DNA of 64,000 nt from Hyposmocoma kahamanoa (lineage: Eukaryota; Arthropoda; Insecta; Lepidoptera; Cosmopterigidae), in contig NW_020653409.1 in assembly GCF_003589595.1 (NCBI RefSeq), forward strand, positions 3,121,025 to 3,185,024, given 5' to 3'. Below are positions 1 through 9,548 of the stretch, piece after piece (the first letter of the stretch is position 1; each line of letters opens with the position of its first letter). The notes under the pieces were generated by a model, which was not told where the DNA came from, ran no database searches, and saw only the letters and a program-made list of their open reading frames with translations. The position numbers and the translations under genes are program-made.

Positions 1-56
1 CCTTATATTGATTATTTACATTAACTCATTTAGTATCTCAAGACTTATGCATAGAT

Positions 57-193
57 ATCGAGTTCCTAGGCTTTCGCAAATCCTACACATTGGAAATGAA
101 ACTATTTTTTCAGGCTTAAATCGCGTATATTTGTTTTATCAAACAGATCAACGTCGCGAGCTTTTTACAAATCCCATGATTACGTCTCACTGA
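57..193 (+). repeat. Degenerate Penelope-like terminal repeat fragment
   Basis: Starts with an AGTTCCTAGGCTTTCGCAA-type block and runs through a GAAATGAAACTATTTTTTC block to an AACGTCGCGAGC block. The same order of blocks is found in the better terminal repeats at 17276, 25980, 49411 and 56241. No target duplication seen; an old copy. Confidence 0.6.
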
Positions 194-204
194 CTATAAG
201 TCAA

Positions 205-430
205 GTAAGAATTTGTTTCACTTTTGAAAAAAAAACAAATGTACACGTTTTAAAAAGTAGTTTCTAAGAAATATACTCGATTTAGACAATAGTTTAATTT
301 TCAGTCCACAAAAATTTCACTTTTGTAAAAACAAATGTACACGACTTAAAAAATAGTTTCATTGTTAGGCCTCAAAAATTTCACTTCAGAAAAAACAAAT
401 TTACTCGAGTTAAAACATGATTTCATTTCC
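205..430 (-). repeat. Three tandem pieces of the Penelope-like terminal repeat
   Basis: Three consecutive degenerate pieces begin near 217, 313 and 378. Each has the order TTTCACTT, then GAAAAAACAAAT-like, then TACACG or TACTCG, then a TAGTTTCATT-like end. This is the minus-strand form of the PLE terminal repeat, which just precedes it in plus orientation. Confidence 0.5.
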
Positions 431-670
431 ATTTATACATAGAGTTACTTCAAAGTTAACAAGTAACATATCGAATGGAATGATTCCTCCACCGTAAGAT
501 GCCACTGATATTGACTTACACATTCTAAATACTTGAGGTACTTTATAGCCTCCCGGTTTCTGCTACCAGTATTATCCTAATGCGGCCCTGGGGCTGACGT
601 AGCTCAGATCTGCAACTGTCTTAAATTATACATGATTATCCTGTTCTTTCCTTTTCATGTCTTCCTGTAG

Positions 671-721
671 GAATTGGATTCGTAGATAGATAATTCACAA
701 TTACAACTTGTTGTTACGCAG
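671..721 (+). other. Candidate non-coding exon (splice-site pair)
   Basis: A long pyrimidine-rich tract ends in TCTTCCTGTAG at 670. It is followed by 51 bases and then CAG|GTATGT, a strong donor, at 719-726. All three frames of the 51 bases contain a stop (TAG, TAG, TAA), so it could only be an untranslated or lncRNA exon. It could also be chance; there is no supporting transcript. Confidence 0.25.
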
Positions 722-976
722 GTATGTTCTATTTATTTTGAACAGAGCTATCTTCTTTTGATTTAATACCGCACACACGTCTATACTTTATGGTTCCTGC
801 CTGTATTTTTGTTATTTTTATATTAGTTTTCTACTGCCTAATTTTGTGCTAGCTGATAGCTGTTAAGGTACATGGTTGAATGAAGCAAACTTCCATAAAT
901 TTACAACAAGGAAGATCTGCAACAAGCACATAGAAGAAGTCGTAAAGTAACACTTCAGAGGTTCTGACAGAGGTTC

Positions 977-1110
977 GTTTCGAAGTTCACTTGGGAGAGC
1001 GTCAAGCACGGTATGCTGAGGGAGCCCGTTCAAATCCAACCTGATCAAAGGAATTTTGCTTAACGTTTGATCTTTGTATTAATAATTATGTTATTTTCGT
1101 TCCCAATAAT
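977..1110 (+). repeat. tRNA-derived SINE, family D
   Basis: A tRNA-like head with a B-box-like CGTTCAAATCC is followed by a body ending GATCTTTGTATTAATAATTA. The same body lies on the minus strand at 50625 and 61977, and its 3' end alone at 46535. Old copy with a mutated B box. Confidence 0.55.
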
Positions 1111-1195
1111 GAGTACCTACAAAAGCTAGTAATAATAAAATAAGCTCGTTTAAGTTCTAAAATTAAACACTAGATAATCTTATCTTGTTTATAAT

Positions 1196-1441
1196 TTGTC
1201 TCCGACAATTATAACTAGCTACTGGAATATTCATGAACGCAGAGTACCCCAAGGCAGCGATCTTGGACCACTGGTATATATTACGCATAATGATTATTGT
1301 TTTCTTTATCGACCAAAACCTATTTGTCAGTCTGTATCTGGAGGAAATAAACATCTAGATTACCACTCATTTGTTTTCAACTCACAAACGGACTGGTTCG
1401 TGAGCAGAAATGAACAGGATTCATTGAGTTACGAGATATAA
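1196..1441 (+). pseudogene. Reverse transcriptase fragment of a non-LTR retrotransposon
   Basis: The frame carries VPQGSDLGPLVY at about 1244-1280. This is the RT finger/palm block normally written GVPQGS.LGPLLF, and it is followed by HNDY in place of INDL. Nothing else of the RT (no YADD/FADD box) remains in the frame, and the rest of the translation is not recognisable. It is a short relic of a LINE, not a functional enzyme. Confidence 0.55.
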
Positions 1442-1468
1442 GAATGGAAAATTATTATTGCTGGAATA

Positions 1469-2294
1469 GGGTCGGCAAATTTAAGCACATAAAACAAAAA
1501 ATAGCTTCATTTTTAACCGAAGTAAAAAAAGAAGGCGTACTAAATTTGACTGTATTATTTTGTGTGTACGTTACGCGATTACTCTGACATTTGTGTATGT
1601 ACCGATTTCGATTATTCTTTTTTATTGGAAAGGGGGTTAGTGTTAGGGGGTTAGCACCTTAGTAGTGGTCCTATTCAAATTCGAAGAAAATATTGCTCCT
1701 CTAAAGGTGACAAATTAAGTGATGAATCTGGCTTCACCCACTTTCCGTTAACTAATGTCAATAAAACTTGGCAAATATATGTAATTCTAGAAACTTTTGA
1801 GGTTGGTTTCTTTTTTATAAAAAAGTTTATTATAATTATTTAAATATGCCAACAAACAAAGTTTCATATTCCGTTTTGTTTATAATGTCAATAGGTTATG
1901 AAAAAAAACGCCACTAGAATTGAAGTTAAAACAAAAAGCAAATGAATTCGATGTATGTGCTTTAGTCGGTCGATGCATTGATTTAATTTTGGTTTTTTAA
2001 ACTATTTATATTCAGGTTACAGAAGCATAAATACATATCTCATAGATTAACATACATAACAATATGATAAAACAATAATTACTAATTACTTAGACGTGTT
2101 GTCTGTGACGTGTGACTCAACGTGGGTATCCGGTAACCGGCCTCGGAATCGTCGGTACATGCCAACTTCGGCCAGAACTCCTCCTTCATGAAGGTCGACA
2201 CACGTTTAGTTCGTCTTTCTTCTGTCTTAGACTTTGTGGAATATTTACATGAATGATGTTGGTATTTGTTTTAAATGCTTTAGTCTGCCGACCC
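1469..2294. mobile_element. TIR element flanked by TA, ends GGGTCGGCA
   Basis: The left end GGGTCGGCAAATTTAAGCA is mirrored by the right end, which reads GGGTCGGCAGACTAAAGCA on the minus strand. TA lies directly outside both ends (1467-1468 and 2295-2296), as expected for Tc1/mariner-type insertion. It contains a K-family copy (1500-1805) and no transposase. A third copy of the end starts at 2297, immediately next to the right end, so 2280-2317 is a near-perfect hairpin. Confidence 0.5.
1500..1805 (+). repeat. K-family repeat copy
   Basis: Begins TTAACCGAAGTAAAAAAAGA and runs through GTACGTTACGCGATTACTC, a diverged GGTCCTATTCAAATTCGAAG block and ATAAAACTTGGCAAATATATG to TTTTGAGGTTGG. The two ends are loosely inverted (ACCGACTTC / GAAGTCGGT in better copies). 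Confidence 0.65.
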
Positions 2295-2317
2295 TAGGGT
2301 CGGCATACTAAAGCAGA
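2280..2317. repeat. Near-perfect hairpin at abutting TIR ends
   Basis: The core TGCCGACCCTAGGGTCGGCA (2286-2305) is a perfect palindrome. It extends outward to GCTTTAGT on one side and ACTAAAGC on the other with one unpaired base per arm. It can be read as two TIR ends sharing a TA. Confidence 0.8.
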
Positions 2318-2469
2318 AAACTGGATTTAATAATTGTACAAAGGCGATCATTAATCATCAAGATACTTTTTAGTTTAATTTAAAATGTTTTGTACTTGTT
2401 GTACGATTTGTATCTAATGTTTGATGTTTTTGAAATTGAATGAAAAAAGTTCGTTGAATTACACTAACT

Positions 2470-2712
2470 TGCTAAGTTTTATTGGAATCGGTTACCAGGA
2501 AGTGCATGAAACCGGATTCATTCCATAGTATGCCACCCTTAGAGATGGAATATTTTCTTGAAATTTAAATGTGACCACCTTGAGGTACCTTCTTTTTAAC
2601 AAAAACAGAAACATCAAAATCTGTTCACAAATGCCGGAGTAATAACGTAACACACACAAAAAAACAATCGAATTGAGAACCTCATCTTTTATGAAGTCGG
2701 TTAAAAATATTA
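2470..2712 (-). repeat. K-family repeat copy
   Basis: Minus-strand order: GAAGTCGGTTAAAAAT at 2693-2708, TCGAATTGAGAACCTC, GTTCACAAATGCCGGAG, GATGGAATATTTTCTTG, then AATCGGTTACCAGGAAGTG near 2487-2505. Confidence 0.65.
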
Positions 2713-2716
2713 AACT

Positions 2717-2800
2717 AGAAATGAAATTATATTTTCTCAAACCGAAATCGCGTGTATTTGTTTTTTCAAACAAAACAACGTTACTTGTATACCCATAAAA
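2717..2800 (+). repeat. Penelope-like terminal repeat fragment
   Basis: GAAATGAAATTATATTTTCTC, then AAATCGCGTGTATTTGTTTT, then TCAAACAAAACAACGTTAC match the middle of the PLE terminal repeat. The GGGCCC core is lost. Confidence 0.5.
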
Positions 2801-2984
2801 ATACAACCGCGTCCGAGTCTACTCTGATCGGACGCCAACTTTTAAGTGCTCTCGGATCACGTGTTTACACGCTACGAGTAGCGTCAGAGTTGTCATACGA
2901 GTGGACTCGGTCCAATCCGAGCATATTCGCGTACTCCTGTTTTCCCTCAGGAATACAGCATGAAGTCCTTCTAAAGGGGTTTGA

Positions 2985-3120
2985 GAAGGTACATAAAAGT
3001 TTGACTACACCCTCGTGACGCCCCTGGTGTTGCAGGCGTCTATAGGCGACGGTGATCGTTTCCCATCAGGTGGGCCGTATAAGCTTGTTTGGTGTCTACA
3101 TAATACAAAAAAAATAAAAA
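2985..3120 (+). repeat. LINE/SINE 3' end with A-rich tail (family E)
   Basis: Contains GGTGTTGCAGGCGTCTATAG, then GGCGACGGTGATCGTTTCCC, then ATCAGGTGGGCCGTATAAGC, then an A-rich tail near 3107. From general knowledge of lepidopteran genomes this resembles a very abundant retroposon 3' end. Only this copy is seen here. Confidence 0.45.
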
Positions 3121-3156
3121 ATTGTCCTCATTCTGGTTGCCTTTTGTACGCTAAAG

Positions 3157-3320
3157 TCGAATGAATGAATGAATGAAATATTCTTTATTGCACATAAAAA
3201 TTACAATTAAAATCCAGTACAATAGCTTAAGTATAATAGTAGTAGTAAATCAATGTGCAACAGGCGGCCTTATTGCTATGTAGCAATTTCTTCCAGGCAA
3301 CCTTAGGATAGACATTTCGG
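3157..3320 (-). repeat. LINE 3' end with GAAT microsatellite tail
   Basis: On the minus strand the piece ends AATAAAGAATATTTCATTCATTCATTC, an AATAAA signal followed by a tetranucleotide tail. Upstream is a segment with a GGCGGCCTTATTGCTATGTAG block on the plus strand. No coding part survives. Confidence 0.5.
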
Positions 3321-3544
3321 TTATGCAAAAGAGGTGCAACCAAAGAATATCATCATAAGTATACTACATAATAAGTAATAATAAAAATATATACATATCC
3401 AGTCGTCGAACTTACCCCGTTTCATCCCCTCGGTTTCTGGCGACAGAGCGAGCGCTATGAACTTGCCTAATAGAGTCGACGAACCTGATTCTGAGTAACC
3501 CATAATGCATTGCCACTGCGTACGGTGGTCCTGTGTAACTATGT

Positions 3545-3670
3545 TTAGTCATTTATTAATTAATGTGAAAGAGACACCTCATGTATGTCTAATAAATGCC
3601 TATTCTCTCTAGCTTTAAATAGCCCGAAATTCTGGCTTTTGGGAAACGCAGACAAAGGGAAACGAGACAG
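3545..3670 (-). pseudogene. Degenerate LINE 3' coding end
   Basis: The minus strand has the same run of blocks (GCCTATTCTCTCTAGCTTTAA, then the GGGAAACGCAGACAAAGGG area, as read on the plus strand) seen in clearer copies at 23269, 29735 and 55245. Those encode the C-terminus of a CR1/Jockey-group polyprotein. Heavily mutated. Confidence 0.35.
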
Positions 3671-4333
3671 ACAGAGATCTGTCTCTGATAATGATTATAT
3701 TTACTGGAGACTTGGTATTAACCTGTCCTTGAGCATCCTTAAAAGTTGATTCATAACTTGACAGTGTATAGTTTTATAAAATTCCATTTTTAAACTCGGT
3801 TCAACGACCTGACTTGGTATTTTAAGCTCGAGTGGCGAATTTTGGTACATAAGCTACACTTACGCTTCTATACTAAGTGTTGACATACTTAAGGTTACAC
3901 CTGAACCTCATTTCTCTTACCTTGCGGAAGTTAATTGGCCGGCCATAAGAACCGGAAATAGGTCTGTCTCGGTACCGCGGTAACCGCAAATTAAGAGTTA
4001 AAAGTCAGAGTCAGCCTGCCTAAAGGGTCAAAATCATATTTATATGGGTAGGTAAATTGTTTTTTTTTTAATATGTTTTATTACCAAATTTCCATTCACA
4101 AGAAATATTAAATTTTTGCAAAAAAAAAAGGTTACATTTGAGTGTTTTAGAACACATGGAAATAATTGGATACAAAATGTTGAGGATGTATAATAAACAA
4201 TTGAATGTTGCGTCATCTGTCATCATCACGTTTATTGCGGGTATTTTTAAATACAGTAATAGTAGGTCATAAATATGACTAACCGTTCTGAGCGAGCTCA
4301 TTCCTCGGCAGAGCGTCGAGCAATCAACAACCC

Positions 4334-4552
4334 GTGAGGATGCCTCGTAGAAAGGCGAAGCACTTGTGGAGTATATTTTCGATGGTGGTGTTAGTGACTA
4401 TAGTTGCGCTTGTGTTATTTATTTTATTGATATTATGCATAGGGAGGGTACGAAAAATAACTGCAAAAAATATACTATTTCTCGCTTCTCGATCCCTCTG
4501 GTATCCGCTCACGCGATGCGCTACCCCCACCTACACGGCCCTTAAAGGATAG
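4334..4552 (+). CDS. Hypothetical small membrane protein ORF
   Basis: A 72-codon frame with a basic start (MPRRKAKHLW when begun at the second Met), one hydrophobic segment of about 22 residues (MVVLVTIVALVLFILLILCI), and a basic stretch after it: a single-pass membrane topology. Its last third runs into the left TIR of the element at 4504-5158, so the 3' end is not native. No family recognised. It could be the first exon of a host gene, part of a transposon, or chance. Confidence 0.2.
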   Translation: MRMPRRKAKHLWSIFSMVVLVTIVALVLFILLILCIGRVRKITAKNILFLASRSLWYPLTRCATPTYTALKG

Positions 4553-5158
4553 GATAAACCTACCGCAAAATGGCGGCTATCTGGTTTCGCAAATTAGAAA
4601 AGCATTCAGTTTAAATACAAGTTTTTACAAATAAAAGTTATTATTCAACATTGCTAAATAAATACACTCTGTACTACCAACAAAAACATCTCAAATAAGA
4701 TGCAGTAATATACCGCAAATCCTGCACTTACAAAGCACTAATGAAATTTTTGGTGTACTTGGATAAATATGATAATATTCCGTTTGAGTGGCTCTAACGT
4801 TTACGATGAAATTACTCCTTAAAGTTACAGTTTATAAACATTTATATTCAGGGTAAACTTAAAAAACGCTACTTACGGTATGTTTTCAATAAATAAACAC
4901 CGAAATCACCAGCCCAAACAATAACACTCACACGATTGTCGTGACGTATTTTTGAAGTTGTTTATTTTTTTTAAATGACAGACCCAGGCATTAAAAACTT
5001 TATGGTTTGCTAGAGTAGTTACCAAAATAGCAATTAATATTAGTTATTTTACCCCCTCGTTATCGCACCCCTAGGTGCGATAAGCTTCCAGAGACGCATG
5101 AATCGCGCAACGCTCGGTGGCGGCATGCGTCCACGGCTGCATGTATCGCGTGAGCGGG
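4504..5158. mobile_element. Non-autonomous TIR element, left copy of an inverted pair
   Basis: The ends TCCGCTCACGCGATGCGC and ATGTATCGCGTGAGCGGG are inverted, with TA just outside each (4502-4503, 5159-5160). The body is 0.65 kb without a transposase frame. It matches the body at 5765-6375 in reverse, e.g. ACCGCAAAATGGCGG at 4561 versus CCGCCATTTTGCGGT near 6337. Near its right end is a small hairpin, TCGCACCCCTAGGTGCGA. Confidence 0.7.
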
Positions 5159-5182
5159 TATTGGCAATATTGGAACCGTTAG

Positions 5183-5475
5183 GTGCTAAACGGTTACAAC
5201 TTTGTCTATTCCAGAGTTACGAAGTCAACTGTAGTTAGTGCATCCAAATTAATAGCAATGTGGGTTCATTCCACTATGGCGCCCCTAAGAGGAACATTTT
5301 GGGTTCTGACCCTCTTTTTGGCATTTATCAATGATCTGTATAATTTGCAACTAACGATTGGCAAAATTGTGTCCTTCGCCAGTGACACAGCCCTAACATT
5401 TGAAACTGATTCTTTGCAAGAAGTATTTCAATATGCTCAGAAGGGCCTTAATTCAGTCTAAGATCGGTTAGGACA
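5183..5475 (+). pseudogene. Broken LINE reverse transcriptase fragment
   Basis: Residues FINDLYNLQLT, then GKIVSFASDTALTFE, followed by an FQYAQKGLNSV segment, match the RT palm of a Jockey/CR1-group LINE. The catalytic box reads FASD instead of FADD, so one metal-binding Asp is lost, and the preceding GVPQG block is out of frame. The piece lies exactly between the two inverted TIR elements. It is a dead relic. Confidence 0.6.
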
Positions 5476-5764
5476 TGATCTTTTTAGCTGATATCTCGTC
5501 TATCCAAAGCATCTAGTTCGATCTGCATCCATCTGCATACTCCAAATGTGTACATCAGAACAGGCATGTCCCAGGAGTTACATGCTCCGGTATAAGCGCC
5601 TGAGCTGTTGCTAAAAAGTTGAGTCACACTGTAATCATTAATGTGTTGTGTCATCTTAAAGTTCAAGTATTGTATATTGGACAAAGATAAGATATGGGAC
5701 AATATTGACATTGATCCTCAGTCGCATCGCTTTTTGAAGTTAAATCAGTGACCACAGTAGTTTA

Positions 5765-6375
5765 TCCGCTCACGCGATACATGCAGCCGTAGACGCATAC
5801 CACACCTAGAGGTGCTGGTGATGATTTTATACCGATTTATCGGATATCGAAGTTATAACAGGTAAAAGAACTAATATTAATTGCTATTTCGGTAACTACT
5901 CTAGCAAACCATAAAGTTTTTAATGCCTGGGTCTGTCATTTAAAAAAAAGTAAACAAATTCAAAAATACGTCACGACAATCATGTGTGTTATTGTTTGGG
6001 CTGGTGATTTCGGTGTTTATTTACTGAAAATATACCGTAAGTAGCGTTTTTTAAGTTTATCCTGAATATAAATGTTTATAAACTATACTTTAAGGAGTAA
6101 TTTCATGGTAAACATTAGAACCACTCAAACGGAATATTATCATATTTATCCAAGTACACCAAAAATTTCATTAGTGTTTTTTAAGTGCAGGATTTGCGGT
6201 GTATTGCTGCATTTTATTTGAGATGTTTTTGTTGGTAGTACGGAGGGTATTTATTTAGCAATGCAGAATAATAATTTTTATTTATAAAAACTTGTATTTA
6301 AACTGAATGCTTTTCTAATTTGCCAAACCAAATAGCCGCCATTTTGCGGTATGAGGAGCGCATCGCATGAGCGGC
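5765..6375. mobile_element. Non-autonomous TIR element, right copy of an inverted pair
   Basis: Same family as 4504-5158 but inverted. Left end TCCGCTCACGCGATACATG, right end GCGCATCGCATGAGCGGC, with TA outside both (5763-5764, 6376-6377). Blocks such as AATGCCTGGGTCTGTCATTT and CCTTATTCG-free flanks align with the left copy over almost the whole length, with scattered substitutions and a shorter inner end. Confidence 0.7.
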
Positions 6376-7252
6376 TACAAGTTTAAGAACATCCTATTCT
6401 CAAGGGCATTTTAGAACTCCGTAAGTTGACATGTAAACTCCGGCGAGCCTACAAAAGTGTATTCACCGAGGAATGCTTCTCTACTAAAACGTGTTGCCTG
6501 ATCTGAAGTTTGTGGATAAGGACCCTGGCATTTTGCGACACACTCTTCAGTTTGCCTTATCCAAGTTAGGTTAGTAATAGTTCTACAAGCAAAACCGTCA
6601 ACCTAGTGGTAAAATCTAAACCTCCCTGGCAACATCCTAGGGCCTCCAAATTAAAATATATTGTATGTGGTTCCGAAGAAAATTGATTCTGCTTCCCGAA
6701 GATCTATTAAAGCTGCACGTTAATAATAATCCTCATTACGTCACGAATCGTCTCTTAAGAGAAATATCTCCAAATCCGGGGCATCTTTTCACCAATCACT
6801 TTAAATACCACCTTCGTCTGGCTAGTGAGCCTAGTCTCCATGTGAGCTGCCTTAAGGATTATAGATACTTGTTTGAATTCGACAACGCAAAAGAATCCTG
6901 AGCGCTGTATATACCGAATTCGGTCCGATAGATTTTCTTCTGTGATGGTCATGGTTGACTCTGGCTCCAGAAATTCGATGTTCATTATCCGGTAACCCAT
7001 CCATCATAGCGTGTTTATTCATATCCACCATCCATGCTATATAACGCCCCACTCTTATCTCCAGCCGATGCCAAGCCATCTGGTGCTGGTGGATAGTGAG
7101 CAGTCTGGCTAGTAGGTAGGGCCAATCTGTTGCAGCTAGTGGCCTGTATACTGACAGTTAACCTCAGCTCCAGACGCGCCCCGAAGATTGCCACCACGTA
7201 GCGGTCATTTTCGTTCATCGTGTTCATGTGTATCCATTGTACGATGAGCAAT
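6376..7252. other. Unassigned stretch
   Basis: No convincing gene. A short plus-strand run near 6391-6480 translates as ILELRKLTCKLRRAYKS, which resembles the linker between endonuclease and RT in LINEs. The open frame at 6665-6901 has no recognisable motif. The segment 6900-7250 is relatively GC-rich and matches nothing else in the window. Confidence 0.3.
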
Positions 7253-8578
7253 TTAATTCAAATTCAAAATTCGGAAAGTTTATTTCAGACATAGCCCATA
7301 TTAGTGTTACTTACAAAAAATTCTTACAACCTATGTTAGTACTAAATTAGCGAAATATTACATTAACTTATAAATTAAACCCCTGGAACCCATGTGGACT
7401 GAGTTCCAGTGCTTCCACAATTCACTGACAGGGTTCTCCCAGATCAAACGAACTAGGCTATTGGAACTGCCACGCACGCGACGCATCAAGGAGGCAGTTC
7501 TCTTCCGAATAATCGCGCTGAAGCTATCAATACGCGCGTCCGCGAACATACCTGATGCGCTGCAAAATCGTGGCAGCCCCAACAGCATCCTAAAACCATT
7601 ATTGTATTGGACACGCAGGGCATTGACCGTCGCTTTAGTGTAATTTGTCCACAGGCTGCACGTATAGAAGGTCTGACAAAACGCCCTGAAAAGGGTGGCT
7701 TTGACATTACCCTCACAACGCGCAAACCTGCGTGACAACATATTACAACGTACGGCCAACGCTCTGCGCTCCCTCTCCATATCTACATCATCCTGCAGAT
7801 TTTCTGTGACCCAGTGCCCTAGGTATTTAAACCTTGCTACTCTCTTGAGAGGCGCACCACAAATAAATAGGAGGGATTGAAGCGAGGGCTTTGTTACCGG
7901 CTTTAAACACTAAAAGCTCGCTTTTATTTGTGTTATACTCTTATGTTAGACCGTGAGTCATCGCATACTCGTCACAAATACTTAATAGTTTTACTAGCGC
8001 ACTGATCGACGGGTACAGCAGCACCATATCATCTGCATAACTAATATTATTGACAGTGACACCACCGATCGAGCATCCAATTCCCGTGCTACTGAGCCTG
8101 GCGATCAGCTCGTCTATATACCAGTTAAACAACCTAGGTGAGCTGAGACCTCCTTGTCTCACTCCACACTCCAACCTATACACATCCGAGAGAGCACCTG
8201 CCCACCTCACCCAGTTGGTTTGATTAGCGTACCAGAAGCGGAGCAGGTCGATTACCTCACTTGGGGTATTTGTGCGTTTTACCAATTTGTCCCAAAGGAT
8301 ACTATATGAGACTGTATCAAAAGCCCTGGATAGATTAGAAAAACAGGCAAACACTGGCGTTTGTCCCCTGGTGTAGTACTGGACGGTATGTTTAAAGCAT
8401 AAAATGACACTTTCCGTAGACAGATCGGGTTTAAAACCAAATTGGGCGTCCTGGGTCTTTACATACTTTGATAATACACCGTCCAGCAATCCATCCAGCA
8501 CTTTAGCCGCTACTGTTGCCAGTGATATCGGCCTATAATTGAATCCATCGGAGGCATCTCCTGTCCTATTTTTCGCCT
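7253..8578 (-). pseudogene. LINE reverse transcriptase, decayed
   Basis: Minus-strand order: FNYRPISLATVAAKVLDG (8554-8500), FACFSNLSRAFDTVSYSILW, GVRQGGLSSPRLFNWYIDEL, then ISYADDMVLLYPS with the catalytic YADD at about 8028-8039. The thumb-like YNTNKSELLVFKAG and a C-terminal part (MERERRALAVRCNMLSRRF, to 7358) follow. Two lesions are visible: a TAA at 7938-7940 between AMTHGLT and the YNTNKSE segment, and a one-base frameshift near 7860. The 3' tail is an AATTCAAATT-type repeat at 7253-7270. No endonuclease domain remains, so it is 5'-truncated. Clade not certain. Confidence 0.85.
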
Positions 8579-9548
8579 AATTTAGTCTCCCTTCCCTCAT
8601 GCAGACCAGTATTTAACCTATTTTGTGCTAAGACTTGTACTCTGTCACGGTGCTATGCATCTACAAATTTAAGTAGTGATTGTCTGCTGGAAGGATAACG
8701 TGGCTTGATATGCGCTGCACCGTTCCAACAATGAGCGATGAGATTGTCAATTCTATGCCATACTGTGGTTTTTAAAATGTTTTTTTTGGCGTCCACTAAA
8801 ATTTTACAATCTGCGAACGGAATTTCTCGGCCGTTTCTCAACCGACAATTATAATTATGTATGAAATTTGAAGCTAACATAAAAAATACAGTTTTGTGCG
8901 TTGTGACGATGCCCAAACTTTAAATTTTAATCTGTGATCAATCGAGGCCAATGTGCATGGGAAAAATATTCAGTTGTAAGATTCTGCAAGCGCGCAAGCG
9001 CATGTGCAAAAGAGTGAAAGGTGGGGAAGAAAAGGACTGCAGCACATCGACAGGGAATAGACATTCTGCATAATATCTTTGGAAAAGAATATAACAAAAG
9101 AATAAAGGAGTCTGTCGCGACTTTCGGCATTCGCTGAGAACGTTAAAATGAGGCAATTGCGATAGACAAATTAATTTGTATTGTTTAAGATAGAAAATAT
9201 TTACATGTGTAGCAATTGCAAGCTTTGGTGACATCAGCTGATCGAAATTTGACGACCTAGAATTTGTGTGAAGTTAAATAACAATGTAAATGTGTTTCAT
9301 ACCATTAACTGAATATGACCTTGAAGTACACCTTTCTGTTGCAGCTGTGCACTATAATGCGAAATAAATAGTTTACTTACCATTAATTGCAATGTACTTT
9401 TTATTTTAAGCAGCAAACGTGTGACAAACATCTGACAAAAAACAAACGAACGGGTTGTGACGTTAAAGTATTCACGGTTCTCACCTGTAATACTAAAAGT
9501 GATGACCTGTCGTAGTGACCTTTACGTGACTTAATTATGTTATAAGGT
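8579..9548. other. Unassigned stretch
   Basis: Open frames on the minus strand (8653-8916, 8938-9234, 9401-9700) show no motif, no consistent composition and no neighbour relation. They are treated as chance. Part of 8590-8920 could be the eroded upstream region of the LINE at 7253-8578. Confidence 0.3.
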
